DNA of 7,480 nt. Origin: Deltaproteobacteria bacterium (GTDB lineage Bacteria; Myxococcota; Myxococcia; SLRQ01). Numbering within the stretch: the first letter of the stretch is position 1; every line of letters begins with the position of its first letter. Shown here piece after piece: positions 1-5,791 of this stretch. Made by a program: the position numbers and the translations under genes. The notes under the pieces are model-generated. The model worked only from the letters and a program-made list of their open reading frames with translations, searched no databases and was not told where the DNA came from. Location of the stretch: NCBI GenBank assembly GCA_007128675.1, contig SKWY01000428.1, forward strand, positions 1 through 7,480, written 5' to 3'.

Positions 1-455
1 TCCAGATCGGAGTGGTCGCCGTGCCAGACGAGAAGCTCGATCTGGGTGCTCCCTTCTTCGATGCCATAGATGTGTACATGGTCGCCGTGGAAGATATTGT
101 CGCGACCCGTGTCGATGATTCCCGTTGGAGCTCCCGGGGCCAATGCGTATCGTGCCTCGTAGTGATCATCCTCGGCGATGATGTCGTCGCCATCCTCGCA
201 CAACGCCCTTACCCCGAGGGAGATCCGCTCTCCACGAGGGATCCGTGGCAGCTCGCTGCCAGCCGTCCAACCATCTTCCACGGTCCAGGTTGCTACGGTG
301 GGTCGGTCGGTTTGGCCCCTGTCCACTACCTCGAGTCGATCTATGTGGACGTGATGGTGGTCGTTGTTGTGGCCGTTGTGATCATCATCGTCTCCGCAAG
401 CCGATGAAAATGCGAGCAGAGTGGCGGATGCGAGCACTATGATTATGCGAGTCAT
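1..455 (-). CDS. His-rich putative lipoprotein, metal-binding (partial, C-terminus outside window)
   Basis: The reading frame starts at an ATG at 455 and stays open to the window edge for 151 codons, so the C-terminus is missing. A good ribosome binding site (AAGGAG) lies about 6 bases upstream. The N-terminus is a hydrophobic signal sequence (residues 4-16) ending in FSSAC, so Cys20 is a probable lipidation site; Ser at -3 is not the commonest lipobox residue. After the Cys comes an acidic His-rich linker (residues 21-37: four Asp, then six His between 26 and 37). A domain of predicted beta character follows, carrying FHGDHVH (122-128) and WHGDHSD (144-150). Repeated HGDH and clustered His suggest binding of Zn or a similar metal on the periplasmic side of a membrane. 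It lies 121 bases downstream of a gene coupled to a ZnuA-like SBP, which supports a metal role. No named family is recognised. The function is inferred from composition and context. Confidence 0.8.
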   Translation of the reverse strand, partial: MTRIIIVLASATLLAFSSACGDDDDHNGHNNDHHHVHIDRLEVVDRGQTDRPTVATWTVEDGWTAGSELPRIPRGERISLGVRALCEDGDDIIAEDDHYEARYALAPGAPTGIIDTGRDNIFHGDHVHIYGIEEGSTQIELLVWHGDHSDL

Positions 456-483
456 GTATTTCTCCTTTTTAGTATCAGTGATT

Positions 484-497
484 TTTGAAACTTCAAA
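484..497. promoter_or_regulatory. Palindrome TTTGAA-AC-TTCAAA upstream of the His-rich lipoprotein gene
   Basis: Two perfect 6-base arms separated by 2 bases sit 29 bases upstream of the start codon at 455, in the 121-base gap after the preceding gene. The position suits an operator of a metal-responsive repressor, and the gap is long enough for the last gene to have its own promoter. No convincing -35/-10 pair was found, and the motif does not match a Zur or Fur consensus I can name. It is a candidate only. Confidence 0.25.
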
Positions 498-576
498 GTC
501 TCGAGAAATTCCGTCGAAGGATTGAAAGTCGTTCAACTGCCTTTCTCATGTGGTCTTGAATTGCCGGTTTTCGTGC

Positions 577-1440
577 TCAGCGTTCTCTTCGGATGACATT
601 CGCCTCGATACGCGAGGCTTCCATATTCTCGAGGAAGAGAACGGCTGCTTCAGGGACGAGTCTGTCCGCGGGATCGAGCGTGACTCGGATCTCTTCATTG
701 TCCTGCAGAGCGTCGAGGGGCAGGCCGTCCAAGATCGAGGGATGAACAAGAAGAATTAGGTCGAGGTTGACCAGGGGAGGGTGGCCCCTATCGAAGATGA
801 TGGGCTCATCGATGTGGCTGACTATCGAGCTGTCGCAAGCGGCGACATCTATGAAGAGCGGAACCGTCTCCTCCTCGAGTCGGTTGTCGGGCATGCGATC
901 TCGCGCCACCCCCTCGAGCAAGACTCTTTCGAGGTCGACGGCAAGCATATTGGCAAGACTCTTACCGACAAGACAGCTGGGCGAACAGTCGACAAGGGGC
1001 CTGCTTCCTTCGTCAGAAAGCGGCTCGAGGACGTCATCGACTGGGAAGGTGAGAAGGGTTCTTGGACCTGCCGGTCCACCGCCGAGGATGATGGCTGCCT
1101 CTTCGAAGGATACCAAGTCACCGTCGGGTGTGTGGCAGTGGTCTCCGTGGCAGAGCCAGCCAGGGGGTGGACTGGTGGGATCGAAAGCTTCACTGGCGCC
1201 GGCTTTGCCGGTGGTGTCAATGAGCCTGATCCCGGAAACCTGGATTTCTAGAGCGTCTAGACGTACCTCGTAAGAACCGACTGGTTGAAGCCAGCCCTCC
1301 TCGTTGATTCGGCCTCGGTCTTCGAACTCCACAGAGAGAGTTCCATCAACATCTCCGAATGCCACTCCGGGCTCGAGCGCGCAGCCTTGGGAGACTGCCA
1401 GCAAAGCGGGCGCCGCGAGTAGTGCGCGACACAGGTTCAT
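577..1440 (-). CDS. Putative lipoprotein with CHGDHCH metal-binding motif, coupled to the SBP gene
   Basis: This 287-residue secreted protein has a hydrophobic signal peptide (residues 4-17) ending in VSQGC; Cys20 may be lipidated, although the lipobox is imperfect and signal peptidase I cleavage is possible. The mature part is rich in beta-like alternation (for example around residues 57-74). It carries a dense Cys/His cluster CHGDHCH at 97-103, a second Cys pair DCSPSC at 151-156, and Cys202. The first cluster looks able to bind Zn or Cu; the other Cys could form disulfides or complete a site. Its ATG overlaps the stop of the upstream SBP gene (ATGA), with GGAGG 7 bases before the start, so the two are almost certainly co-transcribed and translationally coupled. 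That implies it works with the periplasmic metal-binding protein, perhaps as a metal donor, store or sensor. I do not recognise a family; DUF4382-like or MbnP-like folds are possibilities I cannot test here. Confidence 0.85.
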   Translation of the reverse strand: MNLCRALLAAPALLAVSQGCALEPGVAFGDVDGTLSVEFEDRGRINEEGWLQPVGSYEVRLDALEIQVSGIRLIDTTGKAGASEAFDPTSPPPGWLCHGDHCHTPDGDLVSFEEAAIILGGGPAGPRTLLTFPVDDVLEPLSDEGSRPLVDCSPSCLVGKSLANMLAVDLERVLLEGVARDRMPDNRLEEETVPLFIDVAACDSSIVSHIDEPIIFDRGHPPLVNLDLILLVHPSILDGLPLDALQDNEEIRVTLDPADRLVPEAAVLFLENMEASRIEANVIRRER

Positions 1441-2375
1441 TTGTGTGCCTCCTCGGGGAGACCACGTTCTATGGCCCTTGCCAGATCACGTAGGATGTGA
1501 TCGATATGATCGAGGTAGCTCTCACCTCGTCTGAAATCGGTACCCCCTGGGAGAGCCAGCACCGGTACTCCCGCACGCTCGCCAAGGAGCCTCGCGGTGG
1601 CGTCTGGGTAGTATGACTCGAGCAGAATCAAAGCGGGAGGATCGGCGCGCATCCTGGCGAGCAGCCTCGCGACGTGGGATGGTGAAGGCGGAATTCCAGG
1701 CTTGGGCTCAATGGTTCCCATCTCCTCGAGGCCAAGCCAGCTCAAGAGGTAGCCCCAAGACTTGTGATAGGTGACGACTTTCTTGCCTTCATGCTCTTTG
1801 AACAGGCGCTCCCACCGACCGATACGCTGACGCGCCTCGGCCTCGAATGTCGCGAGACGTGCCCGGTAGTGCTCGGCATGCTCGGGGTCTATCCGAATGA
1901 GCCTGTTGGATATCGCCCTCGCCACCAAGAGAGCCTGGTTGGGGTCGTGGAGGTAGTGTGGATTGCCGGCCGGATGAATATCGCCCATCGATCTGTCCAC
2001 GGGAGCCGTCGGTACATCTCGGACTTCGACGTAGGCCCCAGCGTCGAGATGGCCCGGCTTGCCGGGCTGGATGCGAGGGTTCCGTGATCCCGTCATCAAG
2101 GTCGGGAGCCACCCGACCTCGAGATCGAGGCCCACCAGGATCAATAAGTCGGCTCGGTTGAGGAGCAGCGCCATGTTTGGTCGGGCGTCGACGAAGTGAG
2201 CGTCCTGTGTCGGGAGCGCAAGGCTCCTCACTGAAACGCGATCGCCTCCTACAGCCTCCGCCAGCGCCGCGAGATCCGGGACGGTTGTTACTACTCGGAT
2301 CTCCCCGCCCCAGGCTTGGCCGGGAAGGAAGGTTGCCGCAAGCAGCAGCGAAAGAAGAATCAAACGGTATCTCAT
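1437..2375 (-). CDS. znuA: Metal ABC transporter substrate-binding protein, ZnuA/TroA family (probable zinc)
   Basis: This is a complete 312-residue cluster A-I (ZinT/TroA/ZnuA, PF01297-type) periplasmic binding protein. Residues 1-23 form a Sec signal peptide (AWG before the mature GEIRVVTT); there is no lipobox Cys, so it should be soluble in the periplasm. The expected metal ligands are visible: His60 (QDAHF), His140 (GNPHY), His204 (TYHKSW) and Asp280 (GGTD). A His third ligand resembles the zinc-type TroA/ZnuA site rather than the Glu site of Mn-specific PsaA/MntC. The acidic/His-rich loop typical of enterobacterial ZnuA is absent. The start is supported by AGGAG 8 bases upstream. The gene lies 27 bases after an outer-membrane barrel gene and overlaps the following lipoprotein gene by 4 bases, so it sits mid-operon. 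Its partner permease and ATPase are not in the window. Zinc is the best guess; Mn or Fe cannot be excluded. Confidence 0.93.
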   Translation of the reverse strand: MRYRLILLSLLLAATFLPGQAWGGEIRVVTTVPDLAALAEAVGGDRVSVRSLALPTQDAHFVDARPNMALLLNRADLLILVGLDLEVGWLPTLMTGSRNPRIQPGKPGHLDAGAYVEVRDVPTAPVDRSMGDIHPAGNPHYLHDPNQALLVARAISNRLIRIDPEHAEHYRARLATFEAEARQRIGRWERLFKEHEGKKVVTYHKSWGYLLSWLGLEEMGTIEPKPGIPPSPSHVARLLARMRADPPALILLESYYPDATARLLGERAGVPVLALPGGTDFRRGESYLDHIDHILRDLARAIERGLPEEAHK

Positions 2376-2402
2376 GTCAGTGTCTCCTGCTCTCTTGCAT
2401 CT

Positions 2403-3947
2403 CTAGAACGGATGTGCGGCGTGAGCTCCGACGCCGAACTCGACGGCGAAAAAAGCCGAATGAACGGCGGTATCGAACCAGTCGGCCTCGTCTCGGGCTA
2501 TCTGTAGGCGCAGCCTCGAGAACTCAGTCGGTCGGAATGTGAGCACCGCGCTATGACGCTGGCGGTCGCTACTCCACTCGGGATCCAGGGGATCGTCCTC
2601 TACTCCCGTGACCAGCTCCGAGCGAATCCCTGTCTCCCAGCGCGTAGCGAAGCGAAAGACGGCCTGAGCGTACCCACCATAGTCGACCAGCAGGTCGTCC
2701 GGCACCTGACGGCGCCGGTTCCAGGCCTCCGCCTGAAGCACTGCGTGGCGATCATCGCGGCCATGGGTGATCGGACGCCAACGAAGGTAGACGTCAGCGG
2801 CGAATATGTCTGTTCGGTTGTAGGGCCCTGTAGGGTTTGGACCGGTCATACCGGTCGCTCCGAGCATGAGGGAGAGGTTGTCCGAGAGCGGGAAGAACTG
2901 GCGAAGCGCCAGCATGTTCTGAAAATCCAGGGGGCTCTCGACGGGCATTGCGTCGCCGCCCCAGAAGGAGCGAGCCGTCGAGGCGCCGCGGCCATCGTTG
3001 ATGCTCCAGATCGTCTCCACGTACCAGGGGAGGGGAGCGAGCCAAGAGACCTCTAGACCAAGCCCTCTATTGTTTTCACCACCGAACATCTTTCCGAGGA
3101 CGAGGGGCTGATCCTCGAAGAGCCAGTCATGGGGATGGGTCGGATTGATTCTCCCGGCACGGGTCAGGAAGTGGCCGATGCGCGCCTGGAGGCTGAAGGG
3201 CAGCGCCAGCGTGGTGGCGTATGCCTCCTCGATCTCCACGCCGAAAAGAGAAAAGACGACGAAGGTATCGAAGCGGAAGTAAGGATCAACGCTGCTGGAG
3301 ACGGCTAGCTCTAGCTGCTGGAAGTTGAAGCCCGTCTCGAGGGGATCGTGAGCGCCGGTTTGTCTGGGCTCTGCCGAGAAAGCGGCGAAGGCCGCATTGA
3401 AGATGAAAGAGATCTCTGGATTCATCGAGCTGGCTGGTGGCGCAGCTCGGGGGATTGTTTGGGTCGCCAGGGGGCGTTCTTCGATTAATCCTTCGAAGTC
3501 TTCGTCTGGGGGATGATCGAGCTCTAGGGCCCGCTCGATCTCTGCCATATCCTCGGGACAAAAGCCTTTTGGAGCTGGAGCCTTGGTATCGTCTTTGGGC
3601 GGGATAGGCGGCTCCTCGAAGACTTGCGAGCCAGCGGTCGACGGCTCCTGGGGAGGGGATGCGTCAGGCGATTTATCGCCGAGAAGAGACGAACCATCCT
3701 GTTCGTGCGATGGCGAGGAATCATCCGAGCCGGCCTCCTCTTCTGGGGTTTGCGGCTCGTCGCCCTTCTTGGAATCGACAACTTGGGCTCGATGCTCGGG
3801 CTCTAAAACCTCGAGCGCAGGTTGCCCCGAGGATGCCTTATCGGCTTGGACTTCGACCGATCCATCTTCTGGTTTTTCGGCGCTGGTCGCGCTTGCGACC
3901 GGAGTTGCTACCCATAAAATAGCTGAAGCGATGAAGAGTGCTCTCAC
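2403..3947 (-). CDS. Outer-membrane beta-barrel (porin-like) with long acidic N-terminal extension, metal-uptake associated
   Basis: I choose the GTG at 3947 because AGGAG lies 8 bases upstream and the protein then begins with a compact signal peptide (residues 1-20, cut after PVASA); total length is 514 residues. Residues 21 to about 175 are low-complexity, rich in Glu, Asp, Ser and Pro, and probably disordered, with one Cys (130). The barrel domain runs from about 176 to 514 and has amphipathic strands, VDPYF (220-224), EIEEAY (238-243), HPHD (271-274), EVSWLAPLP (299-307) and FSRLRLQ near the end. The final residues are HAAHPF; a terminal Phe is the usual signal for BAM-dependent insertion. 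There is no room for a TonB plug domain, so this is porin-like, although relatives may be labelled zinc-regulated TonB-dependent receptors. It is paralogous to the barrel at 5848-7008. Placement directly before znuA suggests it admits metal into the periplasm. An ATG at 3989 is an alternative start. Confidence 0.85.
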   Translation of the reverse strand: MRALFIASAILWVATPVASATSAEKPEDGSVEVQADKASSGQPALEVLEPEHRAQVVDSKKGDEPQTPEEEAGSDDSSPSHEQDGSSLLGDKSPDASPPQEPSTAGSQVFEEPPIPPKDDTKAPAPKGFCPEDMAEIERALELDHPPDEDFEGLIEERPLATQTIPRAAPPASSMNPEISFIFNAAFAAFSAEPRQTGAHDPLETGFNFQQLELAVSSSVDPYFRFDTFVVFSLFGVEIEEAYATTLALPFSLQARIGHFLTRAGRINPTHPHDWLFEDQPLVLGKMFGGENNRGLGLEVSWLAPLPWYVETIWSINDGRGASTARSFWGGDAMPVESPLDFQNMLALRQFFPLSDNLSLMLGATGMTGPNPTGPYNRTDIFAADVYLRWRPITHGRDDRHAVLQAEAWNRRRQVPDDLLVDYGGYAQAVFRFATRWETGIRSELVTGVEDDPLDPEWSSDRQRHSAVLTFRPTEFSRLRLQIARDEADWFDTAVHSAFFAVEFGVGAHAAHPF

Positions 3948-3961
3948 GAGAATGACTCCTC

Positions 3962-3971
3962 TTTTGCAAAA
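3962..3971. promoter_or_regulatory. Perfect palindrome TTTTGCAAAA next to the ribosome binding site of the barrel gene
   Basis: This perfect 10-base palindrome lies between the hairpin at 3978-4032 and the AGGAG of the barrel gene, overlapping the T-run that follows the hairpin in the minus-strand transcript. It could be a DNA operator half or simply a by-product of the U-run. There is no independent support. Confidence 0.2.
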
Positions 3972-4032
3972 ATCTCTCGGCGGGCTCATCTTGGTCTGCT
4001 TCCGATCAAGGGAAGAAGATGTGAGCCCGCCG
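3968..4032 (-). promoter_or_regulatory. Large leader hairpin with following U-run: candidate attenuator of the barrel-znuA operon
   Basis: Read on the minus strand, CGGCGGGCTCA (4032-4022) and TGAGCCCGCCG (3988-3978) form an 11-bp perfect, GC-rich stem around a 33-base loop. The loop itself contains a 5-bp hairpin (CTTCC/GGAAG, 3999-4003 with 4011-4015). Five bases after the stem there is an A then TTTTT (3972-3968), and the AGGAG and GTG start of the barrel gene follow at once. There is no room for a promoter between hairpin and start, so any transcript of the barrel gene must run through this element. That suits transcription attenuation or a translation-controlling leader structure. The 5-6 base gap between stem and U-run is longer than in a strong intrinsic terminator. 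If translation starts at the ATG at 3989, part of this stem is coding. Confidence 0.5.
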
Positions 4033-4234
4033 CTAGGCTCGATTTGGTGGGTGCGCGAAGCCATCTCTTTGGCGGGGAGCGTCTTTCAATACATGAACGC
4101 ACCAGCCACCAAGAGAGGGGACGAAGCTCACCGCGGATGCCAAGGGCAAGGAAGAACGGGAAGAGACATCCCTCGAAGCGCGCAACATCGAGGAGTCGAT
4201 GTCATCAGGCGACCTAGTCGTCTGTACTCCCTTT

Positions 4235-4633
4235 TTACGATACGTAGGGAGGCCCGTGCTTTGGCGCCTTGCTCAGGACGTCTGCTGATCGACAGAAGCG
4301 CTCAATGCTGGGACAAACGGTCTTCTCACCGGCCGCGATCGTGCTCGAACTTATCGGTCCGGCGAGCTTTCCCCGCATGGCTTTGAGGACACCGCACTCT
4401 TCTGCATCGAAGCTTGTTGGCCCAGTTGCATCCCAGATCGCGGCGTCCGTTTCATCCGAGGCTCCAACGGGCTCTCCGTGCGGATCCACGTGGACGATAT
4501 GTTGATGAGCTTCACACCAGGCATGACGGTGCGTTTGCGTCAGCAAATGAAAGACGCTTGCGACCGGATCGACGCATAAGAGCAGCGCGATGATTCCAGC
4601 CAGCAGGGGCGCTTTCTGCCGCGAATACTTCAT
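4235..4633 (-). CDS. Small His/Cys-rich secreted or membrane-anchored protein, putative metal-binding
   Basis: I start this 132-residue protein at the ATG at 4633; upstream residues of the open frame (to 4681) look non-native, while here a basic MKYSRQK leads into a hydrophobic segment (8-27) typical of a signal peptide or single membrane anchor. A TCAGGA sequence lies a few bases before the start, which is close but usable. After the hydrophobic segment comes a compact cluster: His29, His35, His37, Cys40 (HAWCEAH), His43, His45, His48 and His52. Further Cys are at 80, 107 and 114. The H-x3-C-x2-H-x4-H pattern (His37, Cys40, His43 and His48) looks like a metal site on the periplasmic side. 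It precedes the barrel-znuA operon on the same strand by 287 bases. I recognise no named family, and a role in binding or sensing metal is inference. Confidence 0.7.
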   Translation of the reverse strand: MKYSRQKAPLLAGIIALLLCVDPVASVFHLLTQTHRHAWCEAHQHIVHVDPHGEPVGASDETDAAIWDATGPTSFDAEECGVLKAMRGKLAGPISSSTIAAGEKTVCPSIERFCRSADVLSKAPKHGPPYVS

Positions 4634-4643
4634 TGTCCTGACG

Positions 4644-4674
4644 CATCTAGCAGATGAAGTCGTTACATGCAACG
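4644..4674. promoter_or_regulatory. Two adjacent palindromes upstream of the small His-rich gene (candidate operator)
   Basis: CATCT-AGC-AGATG (4644-4656) and the near-palindrome CGTTACATGCAACG (4661-4674, 12 of 14 positions symmetrical) lie 11 and 28 bases upstream of the ATG at 4633. Placement between promoter and start is typical for a repressor site, and a metal-responsive regulator would fit the genes. Neither matches a Zur or Fur consensus that I can name. Confidence 0.3.
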
Positions 4675-4739
4675 GACGCAAACCTGACCCAAATCGTCGG
4701 GTATCAGACGTCGCCCTCGCTCCGCGGACAAACTCATCG

Positions 4740-4759
4740 CGCTCGCAAAGCAGCGAGCG
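4740..4759. repeat. GC-rich stem-loop CGCTCGC/GCGAGCG
   Basis: A perfect 7-bp stem closes a 6-base loop (AAAGCA). It is flanked by further complementary GC-rich stretches (TCCGCG near 4721-4726 and CGCGGA near 4764-4769), so the whole block can fold into a longer interrupted stem. There is no T-run on either side, so it is not an obvious intrinsic terminator. Confidence 0.4.
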
Positions 4760-4946
4760 AGAGCGCGGACGGGGCGAGCGGGGGAGAAGCGGCTAACGTG
4801 GTGCGGTGATGCGAGGCGAGTAGCCCTTTCCCGCATAATGGGACTTGCCGCTGCATGGTCGTGAATACACCTCGAAATGTGCTCCCAGCTCGATGCCAAC
4901 GCCTCGGGGAAGCTCGATGACGACTTGCCCTGCTTGGACTGGAGCA

Positions 4947-4974
4947 GCAGGCCGGGTAACCTACTACAGCCTGC
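4947..4974. repeat. Inverted repeat GCAGGC/GCCTGC in the leader of the SRPBCC gene
   Basis: Six-base perfect arms enclose 16 bases that include GGTAACC. It sits 35 bases upstream of the chosen start at 5009. This could be a small leader hairpin or chance in GC-rich DNA. Confidence 0.2.
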
Positions 4975-5008
4975 AAGCCAAGAGTTCCAAGTGCTCGAGA
5001 GGTTATGG

Positions 5009-5623
5009 ATGTCCGACGATACGAATAGCAATGGTGGCCGGGCTGAAGCTTCGACTGAAGGAGACCACTGCGCCCGGCCCGATCTCGTCACCAAAAACCT
5101 TTTGCGGATGTTGGAGGATGGGCCTCTTGTCTCGGTCAAGGAGAATGAAGAGGGCGCTTTCGAGCTTTGCACTGCGGTTATTCGCGCACAGGCCCCGGTT
5201 GATGTTGTTTGGGGCGTGCTGGGTGATTTCGAAAGCTATCGCGACTTCATCCCGAGGGTGAAGCGAGCCGATGTGACGCAACGTTCCGAGACCTCGGCCG
5301 TAGTGGCGTTGGAACTCGACACCCCAGTATACAACACGAAGTATGCGATGGCCTATGAGCTATGTGAGGCGGAGCGGAAGATGATTGTTCGCTGGCACTC
5401 CGGCGATCTTCGAGGCACCTACGGCGAGTGGCACCTGGTTCCCGATGGTGAGGCCACGATGCTTTTCTATACGGGCGCTACGCAGAACTTCTCGCGTGTC
5501 ATCAAGGCGTTCGAGGACGATAAGCAGACGATCACCGTTGCGGTCAACGTCTCCTCCGCCATGGCGATGGTGCGGGCGATGAAGGATAGGAGCGAGAGCA
5601 TCCATCAGACTAGAAGGCGGTAG
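5009..5623 (+). CDS. SRPBCC/START-like protein (COQ10/polyketide-cyclase type fold)
   Basis: This 204-residue protein has no signal peptide or membrane segment and should be cytoplasmic. Residues about 51-195 follow the SRPBCC pattern: a first strand (FELCTAVIRA), then the typical APVDVVWGVLGDFESYRDFIPRV (62-84, helix with the D-F-x-x-Y-x-x-F-x-P signature), a run of antiparallel strands (97-155, including YGEWHLVP and TMLFYTG), and a long C-terminal helix (174-195). Such folds bind hydrophobic ligands; the Coq10 and aromatase/cyclase families belong here. I chose the ATG at 5009 because GAGAGG lies 6 bases upstream and residues further up, from an ATG at 4877, look unlike protein. The first 40 residues are polar and variable. 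It is transcribed towards the second barrel gene, 224 bases ahead, but any link to metal uptake is unclear. The ligand is unknown. Confidence 0.8.
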   Translation: MSDDTNSNGGRAEASTEGDHCARPDLVTKNLLRMLEDGPLVSVKENEEGAFELCTAVIRAQAPVDVVWGVLGDFESYRDFIPRVKRADVTQRSETSAVVALELDTPVYNTKYAMAYELCEAERKMIVRWHSGDLRGTYGEWHLVPDGEATMLFYTGATQNFSRVIKAFEDDKQTITVAVNVSSAMAMVRAMKDRSESIHQTRRR

Positions 5624-5627
5624 GTTT

Positions 5628-5639
5628 CAAGGCGCCTTG
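5628..5639. repeat. Perfect 12-base palindrome CAAGGCGCCTTG just after the SRPBCC stop codon
   Basis: It begins 5 bases after the stop at 5621-5623. A perfect palindrome without a loop is a poor RNA hairpin, and no T-run follows, so it is not a standard terminator. It may be a protein-binding site or chance. Confidence 0.25.
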
Positions 5640-5702
5640 GTCTAGCGCGAGCAAAAGGAAGATGAGCCGGCCTCGAGGTGCGGAGGCGACTAGGATTTCT
5701 TC

Positions 5703-5733
5703 TTGACAGACTAGGGGGAGCAGCAGCATGCTG
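5703..5733 (+). promoter_or_regulatory. Possible promoter/operator: TTGACA and palindrome CAGCATGCTG
   Basis: An exact TTGACA (5703-5708) is followed, 15 bases later, by a perfect 10-base palindrome (5724-5733), in the gap before the second barrel gene. The hexamer at the right -10 distance (GCATGC or CATGCT) is a poor match to TATAAT, so a standard sigma-70 promoter would be weak or activator-dependent. The palindrome would overlap the -10 position, as expected for a repressor site. Confidence 0.25.
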
Positions 5734-5769
5734 AAGGCAACTTGAGAACGCTTCGCATTTGCACGCGCT

Positions 5770-5790
5770 GTTTTTCGGAATACGAAAAGC
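5770..5790 (+). promoter_or_regulatory. Palindrome/hairpin TTTTCG-GAATA-CGAAAA upstream of the second barrel gene
   Basis: Perfect 6-base arms (5772-5777 and 5783-5788) enclose a 5-base loop; one G-U and one G-C pair extend the stem to 8 bp. It lies 57 bases before the GTG start at 5848. The T-rich/A-rich arms resemble an operator, and it could also act as a leader hairpin. No regulator is visible in the window. Confidence 0.35.
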
Positions 5791-5791
5791 C

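Larger units (their letters stand above)
3948..4234. other. Intergenic leader region between the small His-rich gene and the barrel gene
   Basis: This 287-base gap contains the hairpin/U-run element and the TTTTGCAAAA palindrome at its downstream end. The rest (about 4033-4234) shows no coding sequence I trust and no clear sigma-70 promoter. The length suggests that the barrel operon has its own promoter here rather than only reading through from the gene at 4633-4235. Confidence 0.5.
4634..5008. other. Divergent intergenic region between the two arms of the island
   Basis: This 375-base stretch separates the minus-strand and plus-strand units and must hold at least the promoter of the His-rich gene and probably that of the SRPBCC gene. 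It contains two short palindromes close to the His-rich gene (4644-4656, 4661-4674), a GC-rich stem-loop block around 4722-4780, and a small inverted repeat in the SRPBCC leader (4947-4974). A CATAAT at 4834-4839 resembles a -10 box but has no good -35. Open frames crossing it on both strands lack homology-like character and ribosome binding sites. Confidence 0.6.

Noticed and set aside
12..407. Plus-strand open frame at the left edge
   Set aside because: It is antisense to the His-rich lipoprotein, whose signal sequence, Cys and ribosome binding site are convincing. Its Val/Ile-rich end is the complement of the His/Asp codons.
2403..3947. TonB-dependent receptor identity for the large barrel
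   Set aside because: The N-terminal segment is disordered and acidic rather than a folded plug, no TonB box is evident, and about 340 barrel residues are too few for a 22-strand receptor.
3948..4064. Longer N-terminus of the first barrel gene, from ATG 4064 or ATG 3989
   Set aside because: The GTG at 3947 has AGGAG at ideal spacing and yields a clean signal peptide. ATG 3989 lies inside the hairpin and has only a weak ribosome binding site; it remains possible but less likely. ATG 4064 puts a long polar stretch before the signal peptide.
4220..4260. CTCCCT/AGGGAG inverted repeat at the end of the small His-rich gene as a terminator
   Set aside because: Only 6 bp of stem with a long loop, it spans the stop codon, and no T-run follows in the direction of transcription.
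3583..4386. Plus-strand 267-residue open frame
   Set aside because: It is antisense to the acidic N-terminal extension of the barrel; its Ser/Gly-rich product is a by-product of the Glu/Asp/Ser codons opposite.
4877..5008. 44-residue upstream extension of the SRPBCC protein
   Set aside because: No ribosome binding site at 4877, and the residues show no recognisable pattern; the ATG at 5009 has GAGAGG at good spacing.
4663..5172. Minus-strand 169-residue frame crossing the divergent intergenic region
   Set aside because: Antisense to the SRPBCC start, Ser/Arg-rich, and no ribosome binding site or family-like motif.
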